From Desulfobacterales bacterium (lineage in GTDB: Bacteria; Desulfobacterota; Desulfobacteria; Desulfobacterales; JAFDDL01): a stretch of 64,000 nt of DNA. Below the pieces are notes generated by a model. It was not told the DNA's origin and did not search any database. It saw only the letters and a list, made by a program, of their open reading frames with translations. The stretch is taken from NCBI GenBank assembly GCA_034003325.1, contig JAVEYW010000007.1:158814-222813 (forward strand). Reading direction: 5' to 3'. Made by a program: the position numbers and the translations under genes. Positions 9,447 to 18,462 of the stretch are shown piece after piece. The stretch's first letter is position 1, and each line of letters starts with the position of its first letter.

Positions 9447-9854
9447 TCAAATGATGGATTGAATCAGTTGAATCAAGTCCTCGGCATCAGGGGGCTTTTC
9501 CACATACCCCTCGGGTGTATACGAATTATCTCCGGCGACCGGATTCAATAATTTGACGTAATGAAAAAAAGTTTTTTGAGCGATGGCGGAAAGCATGATC
9601 ACCGGCGTGTCTTTCAACACGGCATCAGACTTGAATTGATGAAAGGTATGAATACCGTCTTCGATTTTCGGCATCATGACGTCCAGTATCACCAGATCCG
9701 GCCGATGATGCCACGCCATTTCAAGCGCCTGTTGACCGGTTTCCGCGGAAATTGCTTCATATCCGTTTGTTTCCGCAACAGTGGAAACAAATATCCGCAT
9801 ATCCGCCTCGTCATCCACGACCAGTATTTTTTTTACGGAATGCTTCGCTTTCAT
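9447..9854 (-). CDS. Stand-alone response regulator receiver protein
   Basis: A 135-residue CheY-like receiver without an output domain. The acidic pair is in ILVVDDEADM, the phospho-acceptor Asp in DLVILDVMMPK, the switch residue in MLSAIAQK and the conserved Lys in YVEKPP. The ATG at 9854 overlaps the stop of the small membrane-protein gene as ATGA, so the two are translationally coupled. No histidine kinase is adjacent. Confidence 0.88.
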   Translation of the reverse strand: MKAKHSVKKILVVDDEADMRIFVSTVAETNGYEAISAETGQQALEMAWHHRPDLVILDVMMPKIEDGIHTFHQFKSDAVLKDTPVIMLSAIAQKTFFHYVKLLNPVAGDNSYTPEGYVEKPPDAEDLIQLIQSII

Positions 9855-10030
9855 GAGTTGCCTGGCCCTTGTGACGCGACCGAATCTCTGTGACAGTCGC
9901 AATGTTTTTCGCCGCAATGGGAACAGATATATTGCGGCACCGTATCAGCGGCTTTCTTTCTCTTGGCGTTAACCGACCAAAATAAAAATACCACCGTCAT
10001 TACGACCGCCAACGTGATTAAAACGATCAT
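9851..10030 (-). CDS. Small membrane protein with C-terminal CxxC zinc-ribbon-like tail
   Basis: A 59-residue protein with one N-terminal transmembrane helix (IVLITLAVVMTVVFLFW) and a cytosolic tail YICSHCGEKHCDCH that carries four closely spaced Cys and two His, a plausible metal site. The ATG at 10030 follows AGGAGG at 7-base spacing. Its stop overlaps the receiver start (ATGA). The strong SD and coupling argue that it is real. Function is unknown; a link to the receiver protein is inferred from coupling. Confidence 0.65.
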   Translation of the reverse strand: MIVLITLAVVMTVVFLFWSVNAKRKKAADTVPQYICSHCGEKHCDCHRDSVASQGPGNS

Positions 10031-10108
10031 CAAGAATCCTCCTGCCCCGGATGATGAGAAGCACCCGGCCTTTTCACTCGTGATTTCTCCATTTTTCCCA
10101 AACGGCTA

Positions 10109-11011
10109 TCAGTTGTTTACCAGGTCAAGCAAGGCGGATTCAATATCCGGAAAGCGGAAAGTGAACCCTGCTTTCAGTAAATTCTCCGGAACCGCCCGGG
10201 TACTTGACAGCAGAACGTCGACAAGTTCCCCGAGAAGAAGGCGTATCATAAACTTCGGCGCGGACATGATTGCGGGCCGGTCCAGCACCCGGCCGAGCGT
10301 TTCGGCCAGCTCGGAATTTCGAACCGGTTCAGGTGCGCAAAGGTTGAACGGCCCGCGGGCATCCCGTTCTTCGAGCAAAAAATGAATCGCACGAATCAGA
10401 TCCGCCATATGAATCCAGGGGAACCAATGGGCACCGTTGCCCATCGGACCGCCAACAAACAGCTTAAAGGCCGGTTCCATCTTTGCAAACGCGCCGCCGC
10501 CCCTTCCCAGCACAACACCCAATCGCATGAGGGCCACCCGGACGCCCGGACGCTCCGCTTTTAATGCTTCGGCTTCCCAGTCCCGGCTTAGGGTTCCCAG
10601 AAAATCCTGCCGCCAGGGTTCGGATTCCGTCAGAATATCCTCCCCGCGATCCCCATAATACCCGACCGCTGATGTGCTCAGAAACACCATTTCCCGATTT
10701 TCGGGAATCGCGGAAACCAGGTGGCGGGTGGTCAACACGCGGCTGTCATACATCAGGCCTTTATAGGAATCATCCCAACGGTGAAATATGGACTGGCCGG
10801 CAAGGTTTATCACCGCATCGACTTGAGACACCGTTTGCTGCCAATCCCCCTCGACAGTTGTGTCAGCCGCCATGTATTGAAACTGCGAATGGTCAATCCC
10901 CTTCGGATGAGGACTTCTTCCCAAAGCAATGACCTGATGACCGTTTTTCAGCAAGTGCTGCGATAAATACCGTCCCACGAAACCCAGCCCGCCAGTGACC
11001 AATATTTTCAT
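10109..11011 (-). CDS. TIGR01777 family NAD-dependent epimerase/dehydratase-like protein (YfcH type)
   Basis: A 300-residue SDR-fold protein starting directly with the Rossmann glycine motif (MKILVTGGLGFVGRYL). The family signature is seen in FLSTSAVGYYGDRG and in the conserved HWFPWIHMADLIRAI. The family is widespread and its substrate is unknown. ATG at 11011 is chosen because the nucleotide-binding strand begins there and GGGAGA lies upstream. Confidence 0.87.
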   Translation of the reverse strand: MKILVTGGLGFVGRYLSQHLLKNGHQVIALGRSPHPKGIDHSQFQYMAADTTVEGDWQQTVSQVDAVINLAGQSIFHRWDDSYKGLMYDSRVLTTRHLVSAIPENREMVFLSTSAVGYYGDRGEDILTESEPWRQDFLGTLSRDWEAEALKAERPGVRVALMRLGVVLGRGGGAFAKMEPAFKLFVGGPMGNGAHWFPWIHMADLIRAIHFLLEERDARGPFNLCAPEPVRNSELAETLGRVLDRPAIMSAPKFMIRLLLGELVDVLLSSTRAVPENLLKAGFTFRFPDIESALLDLVNN

Positions 11012-11160
11012 GGACATTCTCCCGTGTTTTTCGCGCAAAGGCATGTCAAGAACTTAAGCAAACCTATTTTGTAAATCTAGCAGAAGCGCCATTGGAGGTC
11101 AACCGGTATAAAAGAGGCGCACCATAAAGCAGGGCTTTCCTTGCAGCTAAGTGCAAGAAA

Positions 11161-11199
11161 TAAAAAAAAACGGGGCAACATCTTGAAATGAGGCCCCGT
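11161..11199 (-). terminator. Rho-independent terminator of the HesB-like selenoprotein gene
   Basis: On the minus strand, ACGGGGC and GCCCCGT (11193-11199 and 11170-11176) form a 7-bp stem around a 16-nt loop, followed by a run of nine T. It sits 17 bp after the stop of the HesB-like gene. Confidence 0.85.
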
Positions 11200-11216
11200 A
11201 ACTTGTTTTGTACGAA

Positions 11217-11534
11217 TTAGTGGCAGCTGCCGGTCGTGCTACAGGAACCACATGCGGTGGGCGGTCCGAAATCCAAACCGCAGTCAAGTTTAAATCCGTT
11301 TATCAGAAAATCGACTTTAATGGGTTTGGCCTTTTCCATCAGGCTTTTTTCCACCAGATAGGTAAACCCATCAATCACATATTTTTCATCTCGATCCGTT
11401 GGCTCATCCAGAGCCATTGCCAGTCCCGGCCCCGCTCAGCCGCCCTGGTTAAGGAAAATCCGAATCGGTGTCGGCGTTTTTCCCTTAAAAAATTCGCCAA
11501 TCTGTGTTGTTGCTGATTCCGTTACATTAAGCAT
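11217..11534 (-). CDS. HesB/IscA-like selenoprotein (in-frame UGA at codon 33)
   Basis: An A-type Fe-S-carrier-fold protein of 105 residues if the TGA at 11438-11436 is read as selenocysteine. The frame begins at ATG 11534 (AAGGAGG upstream) and runs RIFLNQGG-U-AGPGLAMALDEP, then GFTYLVEKSL, and ends ACGSCSTTGSC. The UGA sits exactly where IscA proteins have the first cluster-ligand Cys (SGCSG). HesB-like selenoproteins are an established bacterial family. The gene has its own promoter and terminator, and the frame is undamaged on both sides of the UGA, so a nonsense pseudogene is unlikely. No sel gene is visible in the window. Confidence 0.82.
11400..11438 (-). promoter_or_regulatory. Candidate bacterial SECIS region after the UGA
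   Basis: Directly after the UGA the mRNA can form a short helix: GGGCC pairs with GGCUC around a 12-nt G-rich loop, or alternatively GCC pairs with GGC around GGGACU. Bacterial SECIS elements lie in this position inside the coding region. The fold was judged by eye only. Confidence 0.45.
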
Positions 11535-11605
11535 GAGTGCCTCCTTAATAAATATGGCAGGGGGGAATTAAGATGTCAGCGTTCCCTGCTCTGAAATATG
11601 GGCTT

Positions 11606-11634
11606 AAAATAACGGCAAGAATCGAGTTTGTCAA
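11606..11634 (-). promoter_or_regulatory. Sigma-70-type promoter for the HesB-like gene
   Basis: On the minus strand a perfect TTGACA (11634-11629) and TATTTT (11611-11606) are separated by 17 bp, about 70 bp upstream of the start codon. This supports an independent transcription unit. Confidence 0.65.
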
Positions 11635-11691
11635 TGTGCATGCGAAAACATATCGAATTAATATATATGAAGCGCCCGACATTCATCCGCT

Positions 11692-13470
11692 TTAACGGCG
11701 ACATGGGGCTTGATCATCGTTTCGGCCAATTTCCCACGGCAGGAAGGCCGAGTCAGGGTGGTTTTGGAAGAGCGGCACGATCTTAAAGGAAGCCACATCC
11801 ACCAGCCCCAAATCGGTGATTTTCAGATCGGGGATAACCGGAAGCGCCAGAAAGGAAAGCGTCATAAAAGGATCAGAAAGAACAGCACCCAGGCTTCTTG
11901 CCGCCAAGGTGAGTTCATCCAGTTTGTTTCGAACCACCGCCAATGGCTCCCCGGACATGAGGCCCGCCACCGGTAGCGGCAATTCGCAAAGGATTTGACC
12001 CTCGCAGGCGACGGCCAGACCGCCGCCCATCTCTATAATGCGGGCAAGCACTGTGTTCATATCCGTATCGTTTTCGCCCACCAAAATGATATTGTGGGAG
12101 TCATGCGCCACGCTGGCGCCGATAGCGCCGCGCTTCAGCCCCATGCCCCGCACAAACCCCACACCGACATTGCCGGTTGCCTTGTGACGCTCCACGACGG
12201 CGATTTTTAACAGATCGCGACGGGTATCCGCCACCGCCCTGTTCTCCTTAACGGATACCGGCACAAAGGCTGCGGTGGTTACGATCTGATCCGGAATGAT
12301 TTGAATAACGCGAATATCGGTCCCTGCCAGGGGAATGGAAAAATCGGGCTTGCTGATTCCCACGTTCATGGCCGGCGGCGGGGGCGGAAGGGTCGGAAAC
12401 AAAATGCCCGGCAGGACATACCCATTCTCGACGGACAAAATGCCGCCCGAGTAAACCGATTCGATCTTAAGATTTGAAAGATCGGAGAGAACCACCAGAT
12501 CCGCCCTTCTGCCCGGCCCGATGGCACCCGAATGCGATAAGCCGAAATATTCGGCCGGATTCAACGTGCCCATTCGAATGGCGGTAACAGGATCAAGCCC
12601 GGCCTGAATCGCCCGGCGGATGAGGTCATCCACATGCCCTTTCTCCAATAGATCCTGCGGGTGACGATCATCCGTGCACCACATCATGCGGTGGCAGTCG
12701 CCCGCGTTGACCAAGGGAAGAATATCGAAAAGATTTTTCGCGCCGGTGCCCTCGCGAATCATGATGTGCATCCCGGCCCGCAGCTTGTCCCGGGCCTCTA
12801 AAGCGCTGGTGCACTCGTGATCGCTGGCGATGCCGGCGCCGATATAGGCATTGAGCGCCTTTCCGGAAAGTCCGGGGGCGTGCCCGTCGACCTTTTTGCC
12901 GTGCGTTTCTGCTATCTCGATTTTTTCAAGAACGGCAGAATCCCGGTGAATCACGCCGGGAAAATTCATCATTTCGGCCAACGCGAGGATTCGCTCGTGC
13001 GCCATCAGAGGCGATAGATCCCCGGCCGCAAGACGAGCACCGGCGGTTTCCAATTCAGTCGCCGGAACACAGGACGGCAGCGTATAATACACATTGACCG
13101 GCTGGCCTTCGGCGGCGTCAAGCATATACCGAATCCCGGCGATGCCCAGAACATTGGCGATTTCATGGGGATCAGCCACCACAGTGGTGGTACCCCTTGC
13201 CAGCACGGCCCTGGCAAACTCGCTTACACTCACCATGGCGCTTTCGATATGAAGATGGGGATCGATAAATCCGGGCGCAACGATTTTTCCTTTCAGGTCT
13301 ACGACCTGTTTCGCCGCATAGTCTCCGATGCCCACAATATGGCATCCGGCAATGGCAATATTTCCGGGAAGCATTTCACCTGAAAAAACATTGACGATCC
13401 GCGCATTCGTGAGAAGTAAATCAACCGGCGTATTCCCACCCGCCGCTGCGATGAATTGCGTTTTGGTCAT
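11692..13470 (-). CDS. ade: Adenine deaminase
   Basis: A 592-residue amidohydrolase converting adenine to hypoxanthine and ammonia. The metal-binding HxH is in PGFIDPHLHIESAMVS, and the C-terminal adenine-deaminase domain shows SVAHDSHNIILVGEND. The ATG at 13470 overlaps the preceding gene's stop (ATGA), so they are coupled; the longer frame to 13500 is rejected. As last gene of the PNP/amidohydrolase operon it channels free adenine to hypoxanthine, matching the 6-oxopurine route suggested by the upstream genes. Confidence 0.92.
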   Translation of the reverse strand: MTKTQFIAAAGGNTPVDLLLTNARIVNVFSGEMLPGNIAIAGCHIVGIGDYAAKQVVDLKGKIVAPGFIDPHLHIESAMVSVSEFARAVLARGTTTVVADPHEIANVLGIAGIRYMLDAAEGQPVNVYYTLPSCVPATELETAGARLAAGDLSPLMAHERILALAEMMNFPGVIHRDSAVLEKIEIAETHGKKVDGHAPGLSGKALNAYIGAGIASDHECTSALEARDKLRAGMHIMIREGTGAKNLFDILPLVNAGDCHRMMWCTDDRHPQDLLEKGHVDDLIRRAIQAGLDPVTAIRMGTLNPAEYFGLSHSGAIGPGRRADLVVLSDLSNLKIESVYSGGILSVENGYVLPGILFPTLPPPPPAMNVGISKPDFSIPLAGTDIRVIQIIPDQIVTTAAFVPVSVKENRAVADTRRDLLKIAVVERHKATGNVGVGFVRGMGLKRGAIGASVAHDSHNIILVGENDTDMNTVLARIIEMGGGLAVACEGQILCELPLPVAGLMSGEPLAVVRNKLDELTLAARSLGAVLSDPFMTLSFLALPVIPDLKITDLGLVDVASFKIVPLFQNHPDSAFLPWEIGRNDDQAPCRR

Positions 13471-14786
13471 GACTTGCCCCGCGCGATCACGCGCCCCCAC
13501 GCACTGGCTCGCTTCAGAATGTCTTCCACATCAAGGTCCACAAGCTTTCCGTTTTTCACCCGCCATTTCCCCGCCACCATCACCTCGCGCACATCCGCGC
13601 CTTTGGCCGCATACACCACATGGGACACCGGTGAGTACATCGGGGTCAGATGGGGTTGCCGGGTATCGATCAAAATAAGATCCGCCTGTTTTCCCACCTC
13701 AAGAGAGCCGATACTATCCGCCATTCCCAGCGCCGCAGCACCGCCCAGGGTCGCAAGACGCAGCACGCTTTCGGCATTCAGGACGGTCGGGTCGAGAAGA
13801 TGTGCCTTGTGCAGCTTGGCCGTCATGTCCATCTCTTGAAACATGTCCTGGTTGTTATTGCTGGCGCAGCCGTCCGTGCCGAGTCCTACGGTAATGCCGG
13901 CAGTTAGAAAGGCGGAAATGGGGGCGATGCCGGAGGCCAGTTTCATCTCGCTTTCCGTGGTAACCGAAACCGGCGCATTTTGTCGGGCGATAAGGGCGAT
14001 ATCTTCCGCATTCACCCAAATGGTGTGCACCAGAAGCGTTCGCGCATTCAGCACGCCCAGCCGATTCAGGTAGCCGATGGAAGAAGCGCCGTGCGCTTCC
14101 TGAATTTGAACCAACTCCGTCTGCGTTTCGGCCGCGTGAATCTGAAACAAGCTCCCTTTTGCCTCGGCCGCGGCTTTGGCCTTTTGAATGGTATCGGCGC
14201 TGCACGTGTACGGCGAATGACAAAAGATGGAAGGGGTAATTAGCGGTGATCGGTTTTGCCATTTTTCCATAAACCGAACCGCATGGGCCACATTGTCCCT
14301 GGGATCGGGTACGCCCGGCGCCGGAAAATCGATGACGCCCTGGCCCAAAACCGCGCGCATGCCTGCTTCCAAAACCGCCTGCGCCACGACATCTTCAAAA
14401 AAATACCCATCGCAGCAGGTGGTGGTGCCGGAAAGAAGCAACTCCGCACAGGACAACAACGTCCCGGCCCGAACCGAATCGGGTGCCACGTGGGCCGCCT
14501 CGGCCGGAAACATGTGCTCGTTCAGCCACGTCATCAGCGGCAAATCATCGGCAAGCCCGCGAAACAGCGACATGGGAAGATGCGTGTGCGTATTCACCAG
14601 GCCGGGAAGCACGATAGCGCCCTGCGCATTCCTTATTTCCCCGGCTTCCAAAGGGATGGAATTCTCCTCACCGATATGAACGATCCTCCCTTCTCGAATC
14701 CCGATGACGCCGTTTTCAATGATGTCGAAATCCGGATTCACCGTGACAAGGGTGCCATTGGTTATCAATGTGTCAACATGCATCAT
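13467..14786 (-). CDS. Amidohydrolase, SAH/5'-methylthioadenosine/5'-deoxyadenosine deaminase family
   Basis: A 439-residue member of the MtaD/DadD/SsnA group. Metal ligands appear in PGLVNTHTHLPMSLFRGLAD, the catalytic region in QIHAAETQTELVQ and GLGTDGCASNNNQDM. Family members deaminate the adenine ring of S-adenosylhomocysteine, methylthioadenosine or 5'-deoxyadenosine. It lies between a paralogue and adenine deaminase, with ATGA coupling to the latter. Exact substrate preference cannot be read from sequence; the operon implies adenosyl by-product salvage. Confidence 0.88.
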   Translation of the reverse strand: MMHVDTLITNGTLVTVNPDFDIIENGVIGIREGRIVHIGEENSIPLEAGEIRNAQGAIVLPGLVNTHTHLPMSLFRGLADDLPLMTWLNEHMFPAEAAHVAPDSVRAGTLLSCAELLLSGTTTCCDGYFFEDVVAQAVLEAGMRAVLGQGVIDFPAPGVPDPRDNVAHAVRFMEKWQNRSPLITPSIFCHSPYTCSADTIQKAKAAAEAKGSLFQIHAAETQTELVQIQEAHGASSIGYLNRLGVLNARTLLVHTIWVNAEDIALIARQNAPVSVTTESEMKLASGIAPISAFLTAGITVGLGTDGCASNNNQDMFQEMDMTAKLHKAHLLDPTVLNAESVLRLATLGGAAALGMADSIGSLEVGKQADLILIDTRQPHLTPMYSPVSHVVYAAKGADVREVMVAGKWRVKNGKLVDLDVEDILKRASAWGRVIARGKS

Positions 14787-14828
14787 TTCACCGATCCCGT
14801 CTTTCCCCCCTTAAGGTGGGGGCCATGC

Positions 14829-16133
14829 TCACCGCTTTACGATTTCCCGCACCTCTTGCATGACCGTATTCACATCCATGGTCAGAAGATGTCTATTCTC
14901 CATCACGACCCGGCCGTTAATGATGGTATGCATCACATCGCTTCCGGAGGCCGCATACACCAGATGGGATTCGGGCCGGTACATGGGCGTAAGGTGGGGC
15001 TTTCGGGTATCGATCACGATGATGTCCGCCTTTTTCCCGGCGACCAAGGACCCGGTGACGGCATCAAGCCCCAGTGCGGCCGCGCCGTTCAGGGTCGCCA
15101 TGCGAAGGGTATCGGCCGCGGCCATGACCGTGGGATCGAGCGCATGAACCTTGTGAAGTTTGGCGGCCGTATCCATCTCCCGGAACATATCGAGATTGTT
15201 GTTGGAAGCGCACCCGTCCGTGCCAAGGCTCACGCAAATGCCCGCATTCATGAGCTGCGGCACCGGCGCGATGCCCGAAGCAAGCTTCATATTGCTTTCC
15301 GGGTTATGGGCCACCTTTACCTCATGGGCCTTTAGAAGTGAAATATCCTCATTTTCCAGAACCACGCAGTGACAGGCCAGCAGTCGGGAGGAGAGCACGC
15401 CCAGGTTCGCCAGATGGCGCACGGGCGTCACCCCATATTTTCCCCGTATCTGTTCTACTTCGCTCTGCGTTTCGGACACATGAACCACCAACCGAAGATT
15501 CATCTCCTCGGCCATCCAATGGCCCCGCTGCAAGAGATCGGGCGCGCACAAATAGGGCGAGTGCGGCTCTATGGCGATAGAGACCAGGGGATGATCCTTC
15601 CATTGGGTCGCAAGGGATCGGCTGTAGGCAAAACCCTTTTCCAACTCACCGTAATGGGGAGACGGAAAATCAAAAAGCACTTCTCCCACAATAGCCCGCA
15701 TGCCGGCATCCGCGGCAGCCCGCGCCACCCCGCCCTCAAAGAGATACATATCGCAAAAGCAGGTGGTACCGGACAGTATCATTTCCGCGCAGGCCAGAAG
15801 GGCGCCCCAATACACCTTTTCTTCGGTCAGACCGGCTTCGGCCGGAAAAATATGGTCATTTAGCCAGCTCATGAGCGGCAAATCGTCAGCAATGCCCCGA
15901 AAAAGCGTCATGGCGGCATGGGTATGGGTATTGATCAATCCCGGCATGATAATGCCGCCCCGTGCGTCGATATGCCGTTTCGCGGTTTTCCACGGGCTAT
16001 TTGACGCGGGGCCCACCCACACGATGCCGTCATTTTGAACCGCCACCGCGCCGTTTTCGATTAAGGGCGCGCGCGAATCCATCGTCAGCACGGTGCCATT
16101 TGAAATCAGCAGATCCAGCGGAGTCTCATTCAT
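14829..16133 (-). CDS. Amidohydrolase, SAH/5'-methylthioadenosine/5'-deoxyadenosine deaminase family (paralogue)
   Basis: A 434-residue paralogue of the next gene, with the same landmarks: PGLINTHTHAAMTLFRGIAD, VVHVSETQSEVEQ and SLGTDGCASNNNLDM. The tandem pair probably arose by duplication and may split substrates such as SAH/MTA and 5'-deoxyadenosine. It overlaps the end of the PNP gene by 8 bp, showing operon structure. Confidence 0.88.
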   Translation of the reverse strand: MNETPLDLLISNGTVLTMDSRAPLIENGAVAVQNDGIVWVGPASNSPWKTAKRHIDARGGIIMPGLINTHTHAAMTLFRGIADDLPLMSWLNDHIFPAEAGLTEEKVYWGALLACAEMILSGTTCFCDMYLFEGGVARAAADAGMRAIVGEVLFDFPSPHYGELEKGFAYSRSLATQWKDHPLVSIAIEPHSPYLCAPDLLQRGHWMAEEMNLRLVVHVSETQSEVEQIRGKYGVTPVRHLANLGVLSSRLLACHCVVLENEDISLLKAHEVKVAHNPESNMKLASGIAPVPQLMNAGICVSLGTDGCASNNNLDMFREMDTAAKLHKVHALDPTVMAAADTLRMATLNGAAALGLDAVTGSLVAGKKADIIVIDTRKPHLTPMYRPESHLVYAASGSDVMHTIINGRVVMENRHLLTMDVNTVMQEVREIVKR

Positions 16134-16953
16134 CGATTTGTTTGATTACCTCCTGAATCATCTCTCCCATTTTCGTCGCCGCCCCTTCGGCGCACGCAAT
16201 GATGTCCGCCACCGACGCCGGCTGAGGGGAATCGGGGGTGTGCACATTGGTAATGGTGGAAAGCCCCAAAATCCGCATACCGGCATGGCCGCCGCATATA
16301 ACTTCCTGTACCGTGGAAAAGCCCACGGCATCGGCGCCGATGGTGCTTAAAAACCGAACCTCCGCCGGTGTTTCCAGAGAAGGCCCGATCAATCCGGCGT
16401 AAACCCCGGTTTGCATGCCGGCGCCACAGGCCCGGCCCACCTGTCGCGCCAGGGCTGCGAGCGTCGGGTCATAAACCCGGCTCATGTCCGGAAACCGCTC
16501 TCCCCAGCCGTCTTCGTTCGGCCCGATCAGCGGGTTATGGCCGGTGAGGTTGATGTGATCCGCGATGACCATCAGATCGCCCGGTGAAAAGGCCGTGTTC
16601 AGCCCGCCGGCCGCATTGGACAAAATAAGATATTTTACACCCATAGCCTGCATGACCCGCACGGGAAACGCCACTTCCCGGGAAGTATAACCCTCGTATA
16701 AATGAAACCGGCCCTGCATCGCTATCACCGGTTTTTCGGCCAGACGCCCCAGCAACAGCCTTCCGGCATGACTCTCCACCGTGGAAACCGGAAAATTTGG
16801 AATTTCCCGGTACGCAAACGCGGCATCGATTTCGACCTTCGCCGTGCTTTCTCCCAGCCCGGTGCCGGTCATCAGGCCGATTAAGGGCGCATTGCGGCTA
16901 TATCTTTTTAAAAATTCGGCTGTTTCAAGAACTTGTGTCCCGTATTGACTCAT
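16126..16953 (-). CDS. Purine-nucleoside phosphorylase (PNP/MTAP family)
   Basis: A 275-residue trimeric-type phosphorylase with GTGLGES, ESHAGRLLLG, MQGRFHLYEGY and LSNAAGGLN. The purine-specificity position reads STITN, so Asn rather than the Asp of methylthioadenosine phosphorylases; this favours 6-oxopurine nucleosides. The usual GMSTVPEV loop is GFSTVQEV here, a small divergence at the ribose site that could accept modified 5' ends. It heads the four-gene salvage operon, and 6-oxo specificity fits deamination first, phosphorolysis second. Confidence 0.88.
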   Translation of the reverse strand: MSQYGTQVLETAEFLKRYSRNAPLIGLMTGTGLGESTAKVEIDAAFAYREIPNFPVSTVESHAGRLLLGRLAEKPVIAMQGRFHLYEGYTSREVAFPVRVMQAMGVKYLILSNAAGGLNTAFSPGDLMVIADHINLTGHNPLIGPNEDGWGERFPDMSRVYDPTLAALARQVGRACGAGMQTGVYAGLIGPSLETPAEVRFLSTIGADAVGFSTVQEVICGGHAGMRILGLSTITNVHTPDSPQPASVADIIACAEGAATKMGEMIQEVIKQIDE

Positions 16954-17148
16954 GCAATCGTCTCCGGTGTCATCAAAAAATAATTAGGGTGCGGCCATCA
17001 TAATCAACCCGAACACCGCCGTCAAGCTGCTCTCGGCGCATTCGCCGGTCTTGCTTGCCCTGAAGGGCGCCATGCGGTATAAGCCCTTTCATTCACCCGT
17101 GCAGTCCCTAACGATTGCCCGTTCGGAAACGGCAAGGAAACGCTTCGA

Positions 17149-17772
17149 ATGACCATCAGACAATTCAGAAGAAGACTTCAGAACCAGCGAAAACATGCGC
17201 TTCGCAGTTTCGAGCGCCACCGCAGGAAAAATCTTCTCGCGACGCCCGGAGAATACGCATACATTATCGTTCTCGACCAGTTAAAACCGACCTTCAATAT
17301 TGGAAAGATCTTCCGCAGCGCCGAGGCTTTCGGCGCTCACGAAGTGCATGTCATCGGCACGCCCTTTTTCGACCCGACGCCTGCCATGGGGTCCTTTAAA
17401 TGGGTGCCGGCCCGGTTTCACGACACCTTTGATGCGTGTTACCAGACCTTGCGCGAACGCGGCTATTCGCTTTTCACGCTGGATCCATCAACCGGAACGC
17501 CGCTGCCCGAAACAACCCTGCCGAAAAACAGCGCCTTTATTTTCGGCCATGAGGAGTTCGGCATCAGCTTTGACCCGCTTGACTATGAGGGCATCGCTTC
17601 CCTTCGCATTCCGCAATTGGGAAAGGTGCAAAGTTTAAACGTGAGCATCGCGGCGTCCCTGGTGATGTATGAATACACGCGCCAGCATGGTCCGCCGCGG
17701 ACGCAACCGGCTCCTATTCCCGCAACGGCGGACTTAATCACGGATAATCCCGATCGCTCTGAACTCTTCTGA
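17149..17772 (+). CDS. TrmH/SpoU-family RNA 2'-O-methyltransferase
   Basis: A 207-residue SPOUT methyltransferase. Motif 1 is in QLKPTFNIGKIFRSAEAFGA, motif 2 in FIFGHEEFGIS and motif 3 in LGKVQSLNVSIAASLVMYEY, which build the knotted SAM site. The N-terminal basic segment probably contacts RNA; the target RNA is unknown. It converges with and overlaps the DNA glycosylase gene by 39 bp at their 3' ends. Confidence 0.9.
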   Translation: MTIRQFRRRLQNQRKHALRSFERHRRKNLLATPGEYAYIIVLDQLKPTFNIGKIFRSAEAFGAHEVHVIGTPFFDPTPAMGSFKWVPARFHDTFDACYQTLRERGYSLFTLDPSTGTPLPETTLPKNSAFIFGHEEFGISFDPLDYEGIASLRIPQLGKVQSLNVSIAASLVMYEYTRQHGPPRTQPAPIPATADLITDNPDRSELF

Positions 17773-18447
17773 AATGATCTTTTCCCATCCCCGGTTGGCC
17801 TTTGGGTTGGCGGGGCTCGGGTGTGTGATTTTCCCAACCGTGATCTTCGTGTCCGAAAGGGCGATGGCCGCCCGTTGCGCGGCAAATTCACCGATACCGA
17901 TCACATAGCGGGGAGAAAAATAGGCGGCGGTCTCGCGAAGCGCCCGGTCGCAGATGGCCAATAACGGCTCGCGTTCCGATTTGGGCAGGTGGTTCGGGGT
18001 GATGTTTTTACCGCTTTCCGCCATAAATACCAGCGGGCAGTAATTGGCGACGAAAAATCGGCTGAAAAAAAGATCCGGCGTATTAAATTCCTTTTTCGCC
18101 CATCCCCACAGCCGTCTGCCGCTGACCTCGCTTCGCTTGCAGGCAAATCCCTCCACCGGCCGCCTGGGATGCATGGATGCGGGCTGATTCACCGGTGCGC
18201 GAATGCCCAGCCACTCGGTCACGGCGGCCACCTCGCCGAAGGGAACCCCGGTCTGGACCATTCCCCATGGACCCGGATTCATACCCAACAGCAAGACTTC
18301 CCGCGGCGCACGACCGTATCGCTTCAGATAATGTTCGTGCGGCGCGCGGGCATATACCAAGGGATTATACACATGCGTGACGGGCAAGGAGAAACTGAGC
18401 GCCGAAACCGCCTTCACCAGTTTCGCGATGATTGTCTCAAACGCCAT
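17734..18447 (-). CDS. SMUG1-like uracil-DNA glycosylase family protein
   Basis: A 237-residue base-excision glycosylase. The active-site motif LLLGMNPGPWGMVQTGVPFGE and the C-terminal THPSPANPKANRGW are characteristic of the SMUG1 branch, which removes uracil and oxidised pyrimidines. The 39-bp antisense overlap of its 3' end with the RNA methyltransferase gene is unusual but both frames are well supported. Downstream small genes on the same strand start beyond 18463. Confidence 0.9.
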   Translation of the reverse strand: MAFETIIAKLVKAVSALSFSLPVTHVYNPLVYARAPHEHYLKRYGRAPREVLLLGMNPGPWGMVQTGVPFGEVAAVTEWLGIRAPVNQPASMHPRRPVEGFACKRSEVSGRRLWGWAKKEFNTPDLFFSRFFVANYCPLVFMAESGKNITPNHLPKSEREPLLAICDRALRETAAYFSPRYVIGIGEFAAQRAAIALSDTKITVGKITHPSPANPKANRGWEKIISEEFRAIGIIRD

Positions 18448-18462
18448 CGGCTCGAATTCGTT

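Noticed and set aside
11436..11438. Nonsense mutation in a HesB-like gene
   Set aside because: The UGA is at the known Sec/Cys position, the frame is intact on both sides, and promoter, SD and terminator are all present, so selenocysteine is the better explanation.
14256..15335. 359-residue plus-strand open frame
   Set aside because: It is antisense to the two amidohydrolase genes; it is rich in His/Arg/Gly as expected for an opposite-strand shadow, and has no motif.
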